DNA of 64,000 nt from Astragalus membranaceus (Eukaryota > Streptophyta > Magnoliopsida > Fabales > Fabaceae), in NCBI GenBank assembly GCA_039519185.1, contig CM076849.1, positions 56,803,087 through 56,867,086 on the forward strand, written 5' to 3'. Under the pieces are notes generated by a model. It had not been told where the DNA came from, ran no database searches, and was given only the letters and a program-made list of their open reading frames with translations. A program made the translations under genes and the position numbers. Every line of letters begins with the position of its first letter. Positions within the stretch are counted from its first letter, which is position 1. Shown in pieces: positions 19,833 to 32,420 of the stretch.

Positions 19833-22375
19833 TGTAACACCCCGGTATTTCTAACATGTAGAGAGACTGAAGATGCACAGATGCGGAAGTTCAGAGGACA
19901 CAGTTCAAGTTTAAGTATTGGACATACAAACTTTTTCCAAAATAAAAACATAATCGGAAATAACATTACTTCATAAAATAGAAGTTCATCGGTTCCATAC
20001 CGGACGGAATACAATATCCAAGTCCAAATACCAAACAGAAAAATAAACCGGTTCGTAAAACTCATAACCAATACAAGTTATACAGCCAAAGAGAACGACA
20101 AAAGAACGAAGGATAATGTGACTAAGTCTTCAGCACCTCCGAGAGTATACCAACTACTCGTGCACAATAGTCTTCCTTTTTCCCCTGCTTATCTGAAAAA
20201 CAACAAATATGGAAGACTATTGTGCACGAGTAGTTGGTATACTCAGTGAGTCCTACCGTGCCCCCTCACTGACACTCGATTCAATTATTAAACCGTTACC
20301 ACATAAACTGACATAACAATGTCTTATTCATTAATCGAAATCCCGACTGCACAACAATTGCTAATCCCGGAAAATCATGAATTCAACTTAACATGATCCG
20401 GGTGCACAACGATTGCTAATCCCGGGAACCATGTGTCTAACCTTAGCACAAACCGGCTGCACAACGCTTGCTAATCCCGGTAACCCACGAATTGACCACG
20501 CCGAGACGTATACAGGGCCTAGGGTGAGGGCTCATGACTTCCCTTCCTAGTATGCTACTTGTCGGGTCGTCACCCAACGCGATACATATGACAATACATA
20601 TCAAATTCTCGAGAGTTAGATAATTTATATCTTTTTCGATCACCAAAGGATCAATCACATAATAATTGGATAAACAATATCCATACCGATCTATAATCCG
20701 TTTTGACGAATTCATAATTTTGACCTCCGGCATTATAATCATATCAGTTGACATATATAAACATATATATTCTGTCAGTCCATCAATCGGTGTACCCACA
20801 CGTATACTAGGGTTTCGGTTTTTCAATCAAATATGCTTTCGAAGCTCTTTTTCAAAATCATGAGTTGAACAAGTTCAAAATACGGTTTTCAATAAGACAA
20901 TATCCTTAAAATTGGTTGGGAAGAAGATTAGAAGTGATTCCGGGTCGAAAGGAGCGACGAAATGAGAAATCGGAGTCCGGTAACAAGCTCACGCACGGTC
21001 CCTGCCCAGGGGCGCACAACCCGTGCGTGATGCACCAAATTTTATACAACCAACCCGAAGCTCACGCACGATCCGTGCCCAGGGGCGCACGACCTGTGCG
21101 TGATGTTTTATTCCTTAATTCAGCCAATTGCGAAGCAGACGAACGGTCTGTGCCCAGGGGCGCACCACCCGTGCGGTCTTTTCTGTTTCTCTATTTTCCA
21201 ATCCGATTCTCATTCCGCTTTTCCGTTTCTCGCCTAAATCGAATTCCGATCGTAATCCAACCTAAAAACAGATTTAATAAACCACATTCCATACCATATT
21301 CCAGTGAAAGCGTTTAAATCACAATTTTGTAAATTGTTAAACAATTCAATAAAAACCGTAAAAACGTGATATTTCTCAAAAACGGTTTCCGGTTCCAAAA
21401 TCTTTCGAAAACTGATAAATGCCTTATGACTCAAACCGATATATTTTCAAGACATGAAAAATATCCCTATCCGTGAGTAGAACTCACCGTTACACCGAAG
21501 TTCGAGAGTTGGGCCGAAAAGCGAATTCACCGAATCGAAAATACACGAACGATCCCCGCTAGAACTCGAACCGATTTCCAAAACGGCAATCTCCACCACT
21601 AGAGCAACTGAAACAGCAACTTGGATGACTGAAATCCTCCCAAATCGAAATGCAAGGTTGAGACTCCACTTTCCACAACTACAACATGACATGCAACCCA
21701 TCAACACACAACTCCACCATTTTCACCACTTGGAGCTTCAAGGAGTCGCAAATGGCAAGGTACAATGTAGGGGGAGTTAGCTTCAGATGGTGGTACCAAT
21801 GGAAAGAGAATGAAAAATGAGAGAGAAAGGTGTGAAGAAGGCTTACATACAACAATGGTGGATGAGATCCTTCTCTCTTTTCTTCTCCTCCCTCACGCCT
21901 CCTTCTTCTCCTCTCTCTACCTTTCAGTTTTGTTTTTCTTCTTTTCAGCTGAATACAATGCTTTAGTGTGAGGGTGAGTTCAGTGGGTGAATATGGGCTG
22001 GGGGTTTAATGATGGTGAAAAGACTGTTTTGCCCTTGGCCCTATAAAATGATAGTTTAGGTGTTGAAAATCCCCTTCGGTACAAAACTTTCTCGATTAAT
22101 CCGGTTCCGATCCGAAATTCCTCAATTCTTTCAGTTCGTAATTAGTTATAATCTTCATAATTATATTTTAAGAATTAGGGACGTGAAAAGACAGATTTGC
22201 CCTTCAGCCCCAATTCCTCATTTAACTTATGAATAGGCCACCCTTTAATGGAGAATAGGTTTTCTTGACAAATTTCCCGACATATTAATCCCCGAGACAC
22301 GACCAATTATTCCCACAAATAATTAATCGGTCTTAGGTATCATAGTACGAGTCTTTCAAAATTAGGGATGTCACA
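19833..22375 (-). repeat. G2 3' LTR
   Basis: 2543 bp, TGTAACACCCC to GATGTCACA. Compared with the partner LTR it has lost a hairpin unit's arm match, gained a 34-bp inverted repeat at 20143-20244, and keeps a segment near 21428-21465 that the partner has deleted. GC-rich dyads are near 20991, 21062 and 21138. Confidence 0.92.
20143..20244. repeat. Perfect 34-bp inverted repeat in G2 3' LTR
   Basis: Arm 20143-20176 (GAGTATACCAACTACTCG...) is the exact reverse complement of 20211-20244, with a loop of 34 bases. The right arm replaces 'tgggtgagataacattatct', which is present in the partner LTR and in both G1 LTRs. Confidence 0.92.
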
Positions 22376-22391
22376 ATCACCCCAACTTTTA
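22376..22391 (-). other. G2 polypurine tract
   Basis: Same AAAAGTTGGGGTGAT as in G1, directly next to the 3' LTR boundary. Confidence 0.75.
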
Positions 22392-22424
22392 AAAATTTTG
22401 TCCTCAAAGTTGACAAGACGTACC

Positions 22425-23002
22425 TTAATGGAAGAGATATGGATATCGAGTCTGCATGTCCTCTTCCAGTTCCCAGGTAGCCTCTTCGGCTGAAAAGCCA
22501 TCCCAGACTACTTTGACAATCGGAATTGTCCTTGAATGCAGAGTCTTCATACCGCGCTCTAAGATATGGCTAGGATAAGGTTGAAATGACAAGTCCGGTC
22601 GCAGGTCAATCGTATCAACACTCAACGGTTGATGTAGATCGGGAACATACTTCCTCAACTGAGACACGTGGAACACATCATGGAGATTTGATAGGGCCGG
22701 AGACAATGCGAGGCGATAGGCAACTGGCCCAATTCGCTCAATGATTTGGAAAGGTCCAACATATCGAGGACTGAGCTTCTTCGCTCGCAAAGCTCTTCCG
22801 GTGCCTATGGTTGGAGAGACTTTCAAGAACACATGATCACCAACCTCAAATTCCAACGGCTTCCTTCGGTTGTCAGCATATCTCTTTTGCCAACTCTGAG
22901 CAACCTTCATCCTTTCTCGAATTAACTTGATCTTCTCAGCAGTCTCGCGAACCATATCGGGTCCCAAAAACTTCACCAATCTCCCACCAACACAACGGAG
23001 TT
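22425..23002 (-). pseudogene. G2 integrase C-terminus and chromodomain
   Basis: The minus-strand frame ends at 22425 and continues the integrase interrupted at 28450. It reads through the GPY/F module (PRYVGPFQIIERIGPVAYRL), NLHDVFHVSQLRKYVP, and a chromodomain-like end (EEATWELEEDM, TRYPYLFH). The G1 counterpart has a stop before PRYVGPF that is absent here. The chromodomain is expected to direct integration to modified heterochromatin. The 5-bp copy GAGTT at 22998-23002 marks the NA insertion. Confidence 0.85.
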
Positions 23003-24279
23003 TGTTGCGTTAAAAACACACTTAGAGCAAGTGTACTCTACCGCAGAAGTAGTATAAAAGATTATCGTGTCCACAGGGATTAATTAGCAAGTACCAAACT
23101 AATCGAGATTATATATTGTTTAGACGAACCAATGATTTAGTTGTAATGAAACCAAATAAAAAGAAATAAATAACAAGAATTAAAATACTAGATTTAATCG
23201 ATGGAGAGAGGTCTAGGGTCACGGTTTCACTTGCAAGCTTCGATTCCCCTATATCTAATTCCTACTTGAATTCCTTTATTTTATTTAATTACCAATCCCT
23301 TTACTAAAGCTATTAATCCGTTTGGTCGTTCGTGATTAATATTCTTTTTCCTAAATTAACCCTTGTTTGGTCATGTAAGAATTTAAATTCAAGAAAAGCA
23401 TAAAGAGCAAAAAGGTTGAATGATTGGAAGACTAAATTAACGTTTGGTCATGCATTAATTATAGTCTCAATTATCCTATAGGTCCACCAACTAATTGCAG
23501 TACGGTCGCTGATCAACTAATTGATTGTGAACATGCATAGGGTAGCTAATCCTAATTATGTGATCAAAATGATAGGACAATATTAATTGAAATAAAACTG
23601 GAATTCAAGTATGAAATTAGAACATAAAAAGGTCTCTAAACATGCAAGATCCACCTAAGACCCTAGAAGAGGATTTAGCTATCCAAAATCATAAAGAACA
23701 ATAAAATAGAAATTAGAGTCATGGATTACAGAGATAAAAATAACCCGAAAATTAGAGAAATTATTATTAAGTCCCCAGTCTCCTTTTTCTGCTCCAAAGC
23801 TCTCTCACGATGTCAAGAACGGGTACCAAATCTTCCTCCTCCACTATGCCGGCGCTACTGTTGGTGCGTCTTCCCTCGTTATGTGTCTGCGGCACCTTTT
23901 TTATATTGTGCGGCACTGTGTGTTTGTCAATTGCCGCGGCTTTCTTTACGTCCAGCGTTCCCTTTTTTTGATAATTAATTCTCCAATTAATTAATTCTCC
24001 AATTCCCCTTTGTCACTTAGGCCGTGGGCCTCCTTTTTAATTGGGCTGATAACAAAGCCAACTAAGAATTTGGCTTTTATTTCTTCTTTTATTTTTGAGC
24101 CCTTATATATATATATTGAACTTTGAGTGACATAAAATTGGTCTTTTATTCTTTTTATCTTTTTCTATCTTTCTGCAAAATAAGAGCAAATTAAATTAGT
24201 AATTTATATTATTAATAATAACTGCTCTAAAAATGACTCAAAAGTGTCTCTAAAAACTACACTAAATTGGAGCTTATCA
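23003..24279 (-). repeat. NA 3' LTR
   Basis: 1277 bp, ends TGTTGCG...GCTTATCA. Nearly identical to 27175-28449, with a scattering of single-base and small length differences, which suggests a recent insertion. Confidence 0.93.
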
Positions 24280-26105
24280 ACTCCCCCACACTTAACTTTT
24301 GCTTGTCCTCAAGCAAATTTCCTGGCTCAATAAATTTTTCAAAAAAGTAACAGAGACAGCCAAATAAGGGATCCAAAATTAAAAGTACAATGACAGACAA
24401 TAGACAGTATAGCACAAATGAGGTGTCACAAGGTTGGCCCAATTAGAGGCTCATGTCCCTGAAGAACACATTACTGTGAACAAAGACACTCGCTCACAAT
24501 CTCTCTAAGTGTTTAGGGACTAGTGAAATATACACTCAAGTTTCCACAAAATGCACATTACCATAAGGTTGTAATTTGACCAAATCTTCACCAAATAGTT
24601 CACATGCATGCAAAAGATGGGGTTTCATGGGTTGTAATGGGGCCAGGGTGAATTCATGCAGGGTAGGAAATAAGAAGGAACGGATAATCAAAGGGCTAAA
24701 AAAAACAAGAATAAATAGTAACCTCTGAAACCAAATATGGAGCTCCTATCTATTTTACAATTTTTGTCCAAACTCCAAATTAATTTCACTTCCATTCTTC
24801 ACTCTTCTTTTTCCTATAGAGTCGACTCTTTTTTATTTGCTTTTTGCTCTTGAGTAGACTCTTTTTTTTTATATGCCCTTTGGCTCTTTCATTCTTCTGA
24901 TGTGCCTTTTCCTCCTTTTTGCTTTCCTTTTCTTTTTTCAAATTTTCTTCCTTTTTTTTCATTTTTTTTTGGACGAAAAGGTAAGTACATGAAAACTCAT
25001 ATTTTGTTTCTTTTGTAGGAGAATATTCTTGTAAGCACGTGATTCACTCTTTTTTTTTTCTCCTGACAAGATAGACAACTAAAGTATAGGACAGAATTTC
25101 TGTCCTAACAATATAGACAACTAAAAATATAGGACGAAATTGTAATTTTCAATTGTTGCTCCACATTTAACTCCAAATGGTTACCAAAAACAAAACAAAA
25201 AAGAAAATTATATTTGGGTACCAAAAAAAAAATAACAATTAAGCTCAAAGGGGGCAACTAAGGGATAAATTCAACAAACAACTCTGAGGCCAGAAAAATA
25301 CCTAAATTTCCCAAATCTTTTTACATGATGCAAATCAATTTTCACCTTGAAATTGTCAAAAGACAAATTCTAGAATGTAGCAATTTGGGAAACACACTCA
25401 TAGAAAGAAAAGGGGTAAAAATTTATGATTTAGTATCAATTCCCGTATGAAGGCTCAGATCTCACATTTAAAAGCTAGTTCACAAAAAGTACTCAATAGG
25501 GACAAATGCTAATTATCAGCTTCCTAAGGACACCCTCACAGTTACAATTAAGCACAAGTCTGTCAAGTAAATTAATTATGGGATCCCCTAAAGGCAAAAT
25601 CTCTATTTTTTTTTCAACTTGAAGCATAAGTCGCTAAAATAAGCCAGAAAAAATGCTATCAACATATACAGTGGGTATGTGCATTAATAGAGATGAATTG
25701 ACAAAGTTAAACTCTCCTCCCCCACACTAGCATAAAGCATGGTCCTCAATGCAAAATATCAAATTGGCACAAAAATAAATAAATGAGAGAGTAAGAGTGA
25801 CTTCCCTGAGAGAGCTTGCAGTCTGAGCTTATTCCTAAAAAAAATGAAACAAATTAAAAGTAAAAATAACTAAAAGTAAAACACAGGTTGCCTCCTGCGA
25901 AGCGCTTGTTTAACGTCGTGAGCCTGACGATAGTTAGTGCTTAATCAGGTGGCTCTCCAAGAGCAAATTTAACCTCTAACGCAGTACACCTTCTTAGCTT
26001 TCAAACAATGTGGTTCACATTAATCTTTCTTTTTCCACGTGATGGATGAACTTCAAAGGATGGTGAAATTTTTATTTTATCTCCATCCACCATTATGCTA
26101 GGATC
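24280..26105 (-). other. NA internal non-coding region
   Basis: The region begins with the polypurine tract (24280-24292) and is AT-rich, with pyrimidine-rich blocks at 24820-25060. A conserved-looking patch 'gaagcgcttgtttaacgtcg' lies at about 25899-25918; similar patches are familiar from Athila/Tat-like elements. No reverse transcriptase, RNase H or integrase motif was found on either strand. Confidence 0.7.
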
Positions 26106-26972
26106 CTACAAAATAAGACTTTTTTCCAAAAGGTCCTGCATCTTTAATTCACTACAAATGATAGTTTCAACCACATCATCAAAATAAGGAGAAGTTAAAG
26201 AAGAGAAAATTTCATTGGAATTTAAAGCTTTAATAACATCATCTTCTTTACCACTCCTCAAAGTTACCTTTCCCCGGTGAACCTCAATCACAGCATCACC
26301 AATGGTTAAAACAATTTGCCCAAAAATGGGCGCTTTCTCCTCTTTCTCCAAATCCAGAACCATGGGATCTTTCTCACTGTCCTCATAAATGCTCCCTTCA
26401 GTAGGAGCTACTATTTTGATTTGACTCCCTTTAGTAGGAGTCTCCTCATCTTTCTTGAGAGCTTCTTCCTCCAGATTATATTCCGTAGAGACACATTCAT
26501 CTCTCGAAGGAATACTTTCTTTGTATTGCTCAGCTTCTTCATTTTGGGTAGACTTAGTTTGTGAAGGAGTTTCTTGGGCCTCTTGAGATAACAAAGCAAT
26601 GAGAGTTGAGATTTGACCCTTCAGGCTTCCAAATTCGTTGTTCATGGCTCCAATTTGACCCTCCAAGCTTTCAAATTTGTTGTTCATGGCTCCCTTCAAG
26701 CTTTCAAATTTTTCATTTGTCTGCTGCATAAATTTGGCCAAGACCTCATTGACATCCGACTTTTCCTCCTCTTGCACTTGCACTTGTAGTGACTCATAAT
26801 TATCCCAGTGGGAGAAATAAGGAGGTGGCTCATAGTCATCCCAATAGTCTGAATAAGGTTCATAAGGAGGAGGAGGAATTTGAATCTGGCATTGAGACAT
26901 ATACCAATATGACTTCTCTAAATTTCTTTGTGCCTCTGCCTCTCTAATGTAGTCTCCAAGAGTTTTAACCAT
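26106..26972 (-). CDS. NA gag-like protein, 288 aa
   Basis: An uninterrupted frame starts at 26972 (MVKTLGDYIREAEAQ). Residues about 30-60 are Pro/Tyr-rich (PPPPYEPYSDYWDDYEPP). Residues about 75-135 form a probable coiled coil with a duplicated 14-residue unit (GAMNNKFESLEGQI and GAMNNEFGSLKGQI). An acidic middle follows. The tail from about 210 (APIFGQIVLTIGDAVIEV, HRGKVTLRSGKED) resembles the stretch following Athila/Tat-type proteases, so the ORF may be a fusion of gag C-terminus and protease tail. It lies about 180 bp inside the primer site, as expected for gag. No zinc knuckle or protease active site is seen. The gag assignment rests on position and composition. Confidence 0.6.
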   Translation of the reverse strand: MVKTLGDYIREAEAQRNLEKSYWYMSQCQIQIPPPPYEPYSDYWDDYEPPPYFSHWDNYESLQVQVQEEEKSDVNEVLAKFMQQTNEKFESLKGAMNNKFESLEGQIGAMNNEFGSLKGQISTLIALLSQEAQETPSQTKSTQNEEAEQYKESIPSRDECVSTEYNLEEEALKKDEETPTKGSQIKIVAPTEGSIYEDSEKDPMVLDLEKEEKAPIFGQIVLTIGDAVIEVHRGKVTLRSGKEDDVIKALNSNEIFSSLTSPYFDDVVETIICSELKMQDLLEKSLIL

Positions 26973-27150
26973 GATTTAGACTTTTCTCTGCAAAACAAGG
27001 TAACTTGCAGTGGTCTCTTGGGAAAGTATTAGTAACTTTTTTTTTATATATTTTTTTTGTTAAAATAAAGAAAAAAAACAAAATTTAAAATTAAAGCAAA
27101 AAATTGTCTAAAGCAATAAAAATCTCTTTCGTTTAATATTGCTAAATTAA

Positions 27151-27168
27151 TCCCCAGCAACGGCGCCA
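27151..27168 (-). other. NA primer-binding site (tRNA-Asp type)
   Basis: The minus strand reads TGGCGCCGTTGCTGGGGA, six bases from the 5' LTR end. It matches the widely shared Athila/Tat motif except at one base. Confidence 0.85.
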
Positions 27169-27174
27169 AAAACT

Positions 27175-28449
27175 TGTTGCGTTAAAAACACACTTAGAGC
27201 AAGTGTACTCTACCGCAGAAGTAGTATAAAAGATTATCGTGTCCACAGGGAATAATTAGCAAGTACCAAACTAATCGAGATTATATATTGTTTAGACGAA
27301 TCAATGATTTAGTTGTAATGAAAACAAATAAAAAGAAATGAATAACAAGAATTAAAATACTAGATTTAATCGATGGAGAGAGGTCTAGGGTCACGGTTTC
27401 ACTTGCAAGCTTCGATTCCCCTAGGTCTAATTCCTACTTGAATTCCTTTATTTTATTTAATTACCAATCCCTTTACTAAAGCTATTAATCCGTTTGGTCA
27501 TTCATGATTAATATTCTTTTTCCTAAATTAACCCTTATTTGGTCATGCTGGAATTTAAATTCAAGAAAAGCATAAAGAGCAAAAAGGTTGAATGATTGGA
27601 AGACTAAATTAACGTTTGGTCATGCATTAATTATAGTCTCAATTATCCTATATGTCCACCAACTAATTGCAGTACGATCGCTGATCAACTAATTGATTGT
27701 GAACATGCATAGGGTAGCTAATCCTAATTATGTGATAAAAACGATAGGACAATATTAATTGAAATAAAACTGGAATTCAAGTATGAAATTAGAACATAAA
27801 AAGGTCTCTAAACATGCAAGATCCACCTAAGACCCTAGAAGAGGATTTAGCTATCCAAAATCATAAAGAACAATAAAATAGAAATTAGAGTCATGGATTA
27901 CAGAGATAAAAATAACCCGGAAATTAGAGAAATTATTATTCTGGGTCTCCAGTCTCCTTTTTCTGCTCCAAAGCTCTCTCACGATGTCAAGAACGGGTAC
28001 CAAATCTTCCTCCTCCACTATGCCGGCGCTACTGTTGGTGCGTCTTCCCCCGTTATGTGTCTGCGGCACCTTTTTTATATTGTGCGGCACTGTGTGTTTA
28101 TCAATTGCCGCGGCTTTATTTACGTCCAGCGTTCCCTTTTTTTGATAATTAATTCTCCAATTAATTAATTCTCCAATTCCCCTTTGTCACATAGGCCGTG
28201 GGCCTCCTTTTTTATTGGGCTAATAACAAAGCCAACTAAGAATTTGACTTTGATTTCTTCTTTTATTTTTGAGCCCATATATATATTGAACTTTGAGTGA
28301 CATAAAATTGGTCTTTTATTCTTTTTATCTTTTTCTATCTTTCTGCAAAATAAGAGCAAATTAAGTTAGTAATTTATATTATTAATAATAACTGCTCTAA
28401 AAATGACTCAAAAGTGTCTCGAAAAACTGCACTAAATTGGAGCTTATCA
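27175..28449 (-). repeat. NA 5' LTR
   Basis: 1275 bp partner of 23003-24279. The G2 integrase frame resumes right after the TSD copy GAGTT at 28450-28454. Confidence 0.93.
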
Positions 28450-29640
28450 GAGTTCTAAACTTCCTACCATAAAGTGATTCAAACGATGCCATTCCAATGC
28501 TGGAGTGGTAACTGTTGTTGTAGAAGAATTCTACTAATGGAAGATGGTCCTCCCATTTTCTCTCGCTATCGAGCATACAAGCCCGAAGCATGTCCTCAAG
28601 AGTCTGAATAGTCCTCTCAGTCTGACCATCAGTCTAAGGATGATAAGCAGTGCTAACCAACACTCTAGTTCCCAAAGCTTCATTCAATGCTTTCCAAAAT
28701 CTAGAAGTAAACTTGGGATCTCGGTCTGACACGATACTCGTTGGAACTCCATGCAGTCTGATAATGTTCTTCACATATTCATCTGCTAACTTGGAAACTT
28801 TATAAGTCGAGCGAACGGGAATAAAGTGAGCGGATTTAGTCAATCGGTCCACTACTACCCAAATAGAATCATTGCCGGCCTGTGACCTCGGCAAACCCAT
28901 GACGAAGTCCATTGAGATATCTTCCCATTTCCCAACTGGCACATCTAGCGGTTGTAACTGACCGCCCGGTCTTCGGTGTTCCGTCTTAACCTTCTGACAA
29001 GTTAAGCACCGAGAAACAAATGCTGCAACCTCGGCCTTCATCCCAGGCCACCAATACATTAACTTCAAGTCTCGGTACATCTTGGTGGATCCCGGATGTA
29101 TAGAGTACTGACTCCTATGAGCTTCTTCCAATACTTGCCTTTTGATATCATCATCATCAGGAACACAAATCCTCCCGTTAAAGCAAATTATGCCGTCACT
29201 ATCCTCAGTAAAATCTGGCGATCCTCTCTGAGACTGCAACTTCACATCAGCTTCTTGAGCTACACGGATTTGTTCCCTTAACGCACTGGCTATCCGAATA
29301 TGCCGCAACACTATGCGGTCCCTCTTTCTTTCTACCTTGAGTTACAAGTCTCTGAATGACTCCAACAAAGCCATCTCATGAACCATTAACCTTGCCGTGT
29401 GGATAGACTTTCTGCTCAGAGCATCTGCTACCACATTGGCTTTCCCAGGGTGATATTTCAAATCGAAGTCGTAGTCCTTCAAAATTTCAGTCCACCTTCT
29501 CTGTCTGTTATTCAACTCTTTTTGGTCAAACAGGTACTTCAAGCTCTTGTGATCACTGAAAACTTCGAAACGAGTACCGTAAAGGTAATGTCTCCAAATT
29601 TTCAGTGCAAACACAATAGCTGCCAACTCTAAGTCATGAG
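28450..29640 (-). pseudogene. G2 RNase H and integrase N-terminal part (broken)
   Basis: The minus-strand segments 29626-29342, 29311-28634 and 28591-28450 share one frame. They are separated by an in-frame TAA near 29342 and an in-frame TAG at 28634. They encode the RNase H C-terminal part, the integrase HHCC zinc finger (HPGSTKMYRD, CLTCQKVKTE), the catalytic core (EDISMDFVMGLP, SDRDPKFTS) and YNNSYHSSIG, ending at the NA insertion. G1 has sense codons at both stop positions. Confidence 0.88.
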
Positions 29641-31695
29641 TTGGGTAATTCGTTCGTGAGTCTTCAATTGCCTAGATGCGTAGGCCACAACATGTTGATT
29701 CTGCATGAGAACACATCCCAAACCCTTCCCAGATGCATCACTGTAAATCTGAAATCCCAATGATGGATCTGGAAGAATTAGGATCGGAGCAGAAGTTAAC
29801 TTTTCTTTCAATCCAAGGAAACACTCTTCACAATCGGCATCCCAAGTAAACGGTTGACCTTTGCAAGTCAATCGAGTAAGCGGGAGTACCAATTGTGAAA
29901 ACCCTTCAATGAATCTTCTATAGTAACCAGCTAGACCCAGAAAGCTTCTGATCTCAGTCACTGACGTCGGTCGTTCCCAATTCAACACGGCTTCCACTTT
30001 GCTAGGATCAACTGCAACCCCTTCCTGGGAAATCACATGACCCAAGAACTTCACTTCGGACATCCAAAAGTCACATTTTGACGGTTTAGCATAGAGTTTC
30101 TTTTCTCGGAGTACTCCTAGGACAAAGCGGAGATGCTGAGCATGCTCCTCCACTGACTTTGAGTAAACCAAGATATCATCAATAAAGACGACCACAAACT
30201 GATCTAGGTAAGAATGAAATACTCTATTCATATAATCCATGAATATGGCTGGAGCATTAGTCAATCCGAAGGGCATCACCACAAACTCGTAGTGTCCGTA
30301 CCTCGTACGAAAAGCAGTCTTCGGAATGTCTGAGGCTCTTACCCTGATTTGATGGTACCCTGACCTTAGATCAATTTTTGAGAAAACTTTAGCACCTCGA
30401 AGTTGGTCAAGTAGATCATCTATCCTTGGCAATGGATACTTGTTCTTGATAGTAATTTTATTCAGCTGACGGTAGTCTATGCATAATCTCATGCTTCCGT
30501 CCTTCTTCTTGACTAGCAATACCGGAGCACCCCATGGAGAAGCACTCGGTCGTATAAACTTCTTGGAAATTAATTCCTCAAGCTGGGACTTCAATTCCTT
30601 CAATTCGAGAGGAGACATCCTATAAGGTGCTATGGATATTGGCCCTGCACCAGGCGCCAAATCTATAGAGAACTCCACCTCTCGTTCTGGAGGCAAAGAG
30701 GAAACTTCCTCGGGAAAAACATATAAGAATTCATTAACAACTTGAACAGACGATAAATCCAAATCAGCTTCAGTTGATGCAGACAAAATAACAACAAAAG
30801 CTTCCGCACCTTGGAATAGAGACTGGCTGGCTGAAGCGAACGAAATAACATCATCATCTGCAGGTAGTGAATGTTCCGCTACTTCAGAAGGAAAATTAAT
30901 TGCACGATTGAAACAGTCAATAGTGATGTGATTGGAAGTCATCCAATTCATTCCCAAAACGATCTCCATTCCTCTCATAGGCAAACAGATAAAATCAACA
31001 ACAAAATCCCTGCCTCCTATGGTAAGCAGACAGTTAAGGCACAATGATTGGCTTCGTATACGACCCTTTGCAGCAGTAAGAATAGTTATTGGCTCGGATA
31101 TAGGGGATACTGTTAATCCTAACCGTTCAGCACACGCTTCTGAGATAAAGCAATGAGTAGCACCAGAGTCATACAAAATATTAACAGTTTGATTAAAGAG
31201 AGAACTTGTACCCCTTATAAGGTTATCAGCTGGTTTGATGGTCTTAGCATCCAAAGTGTTGACTCGAGCCTGCCTTGGAGCATCAGGAGACTCTAAGAAA
31301 GCTTTCCTTGACGGGCAATTATTAGCATAATGGCCCACTTCTTTGCAAAGGTAACATTGGTTCGGTCCCACCTGACATTTGTCTTTAGGAAACTTCTTGC
31401 ACACATGACACCGATCATATCCTGCAGAGTCTCTTGACTGAACTCGTTTCCCCTTGTCTGAATTCCCTTTATACCTCGGGTTTGAAGAAGTTGGCTCATT
31501 ACCCTTCTTCTTATCTTTCCAGAAATCTTTCCTCTCTGCAGACATTCTTTTAAGATCGCTCTCAGCTGAATGAGCTTGTTGAACCAAAGTAGGATAAGTG
31601 GTCATGGAATAAGAACTGAGGCCTTGATTCACATCGCCTCTAAGACCTTGTCTGAACATCACCATTTTCCACTTATCATCAGGAGCGGTGGTCCC
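29629..31695 (-). pseudogene. G2 gag C-terminus, protease, reverse transcriptase
   Basis: Open from just after an in-frame TAG (31696-31698) to 29629. It holds the end of gag, a zinc knuckle (CYLCKEVGHYANNC), the protease motif DSGATHCFIS, reverse transcriptase with FIDDILVYS, and RNase H start (IYSDASGKGLGCVL), which G1 has lost through a patch. The last residues are out of frame because one base is missing near 29651 compared with G1. The protein is about 95% like G1 by eye. Confidence 0.9.
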
Positions 31696-32283
31696 CTATT
31701 CATAGAATTGTGACAACCTCTCAAATTTTGCAGCATATTCTCCAACTGTCATCTCTCCCTGTTTCAAACTCAGAAATTCCATCTGCTTGGCAAGTCTTTG
31801 AGAGTCGGGAAAATAATGACCCAAAAACAATTCCTTGAAATTACTCCACTCAAGAGGAGTTCCCTGAATTTGTAGCATTCTACGAGCATTAACCCACCAG
31901 GTGTGAGCATCCTCGTCCAAAGCGTTAGCAGCACAAGTTACTTTTTCTCCTTCATTGCATTGCAAAGTATCAAAGATCCGTTCCATGGCATCTACCCAGA
32001 AATGGGCTTTCATTGCCTCGGATCCTCCTTTGAAGGTTGGGGGTTTCATCTTCAGAAACCGGAAATACACCCTGTTGGGATCCTCAGGTGTTGGCACATT
32101 GACTGGCTCAGCTGGTTGTGGTTGAGGCATCTGATGCATCTGCTGCATTTGAGCCATTTGAGCCATCTGTTGCTGTTGCATTAGCATCATGTCATTCATC
32201 ATTTTCTGCTGAGTCTCGATGACATTCTGCATCCATTCTTGATGAGGATCAACAAGTGGGTTTCTCCTACCTCTTCCAGCCAT
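31696..32283 (-). pseudogene. G2 gag N-terminal part
   Basis: Starts at MAGRGRRNP (32283; open upstream to 32340). It contains a Gln/Met-rich stretch (QQQQMAQMAQMQQMHQM) and the conserved gag core (FWVDAMERIFDTL, WSNFKELFLGHYFPDS). It ends at an in-frame TAG after RLSQFYE where G1 continues reading. Translation would give only the first two thirds of gag. Confidence 0.88.
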
Positions 32284-32406
32284 GATTCTGCGAAATATGC
32301 ACAAAGTATTAAGTTGATCAGGCTCAATGTCTAATAGCATACTACGAAGAATCGGACTTAGAAGACGTAAAACACTCTTAACACCTAAGTCCGACTAGGT
32401 CGAACC

Positions 32407-32418
32407 GCTTTGATACCA
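32407..32418 (-). other. G2 primer-binding site (tRNA-iMet type)
   Basis: The minus strand reads TGGTATCAAAGC two bases inside the 5' LTR, one base from the canonical initiator-Met complement. Confidence 0.85.
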
Positions 32419-32420
32419 AA

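Larger units (their letters stand above)
23003..28449 (-). mobile_element. NA: non-autonomous LTR retrotransposon with only a gag-like ORF
   Basis: LTRs of 1277 bp (23003-24279) and 1275 bp (27175-28449) start TGTTGCG and end TTATCA. The target duplication GAGTT is at 22998-23002 and 28450-28454. Next to the right LTR the minus strand reads TGGCGCCGTTGCTGGGGA (27151-27168), the tRNA-Asp-type site used by Athila/Tat-like gypsy elements. A polypurine tract AGTGTGGGGGAGT borders the left LTR. The internal 2.9 kb has one ORF and no polymerase or integrase, as in TR-GAG or LARD-like elements. It inserted into the integrase gene of G2 in the same orientation. Confidence 0.93.

Noticed and set aside
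27151..27168. tRNA-like sequence words near LTRs (27151, 56865, 10914, 32407)
   Set aside because: Only the short tRNA 3'-end complement is present, next to LTR borders. They are primer-binding sites; no cloverleaf could be drawn. No tRNA gene was found in the window.
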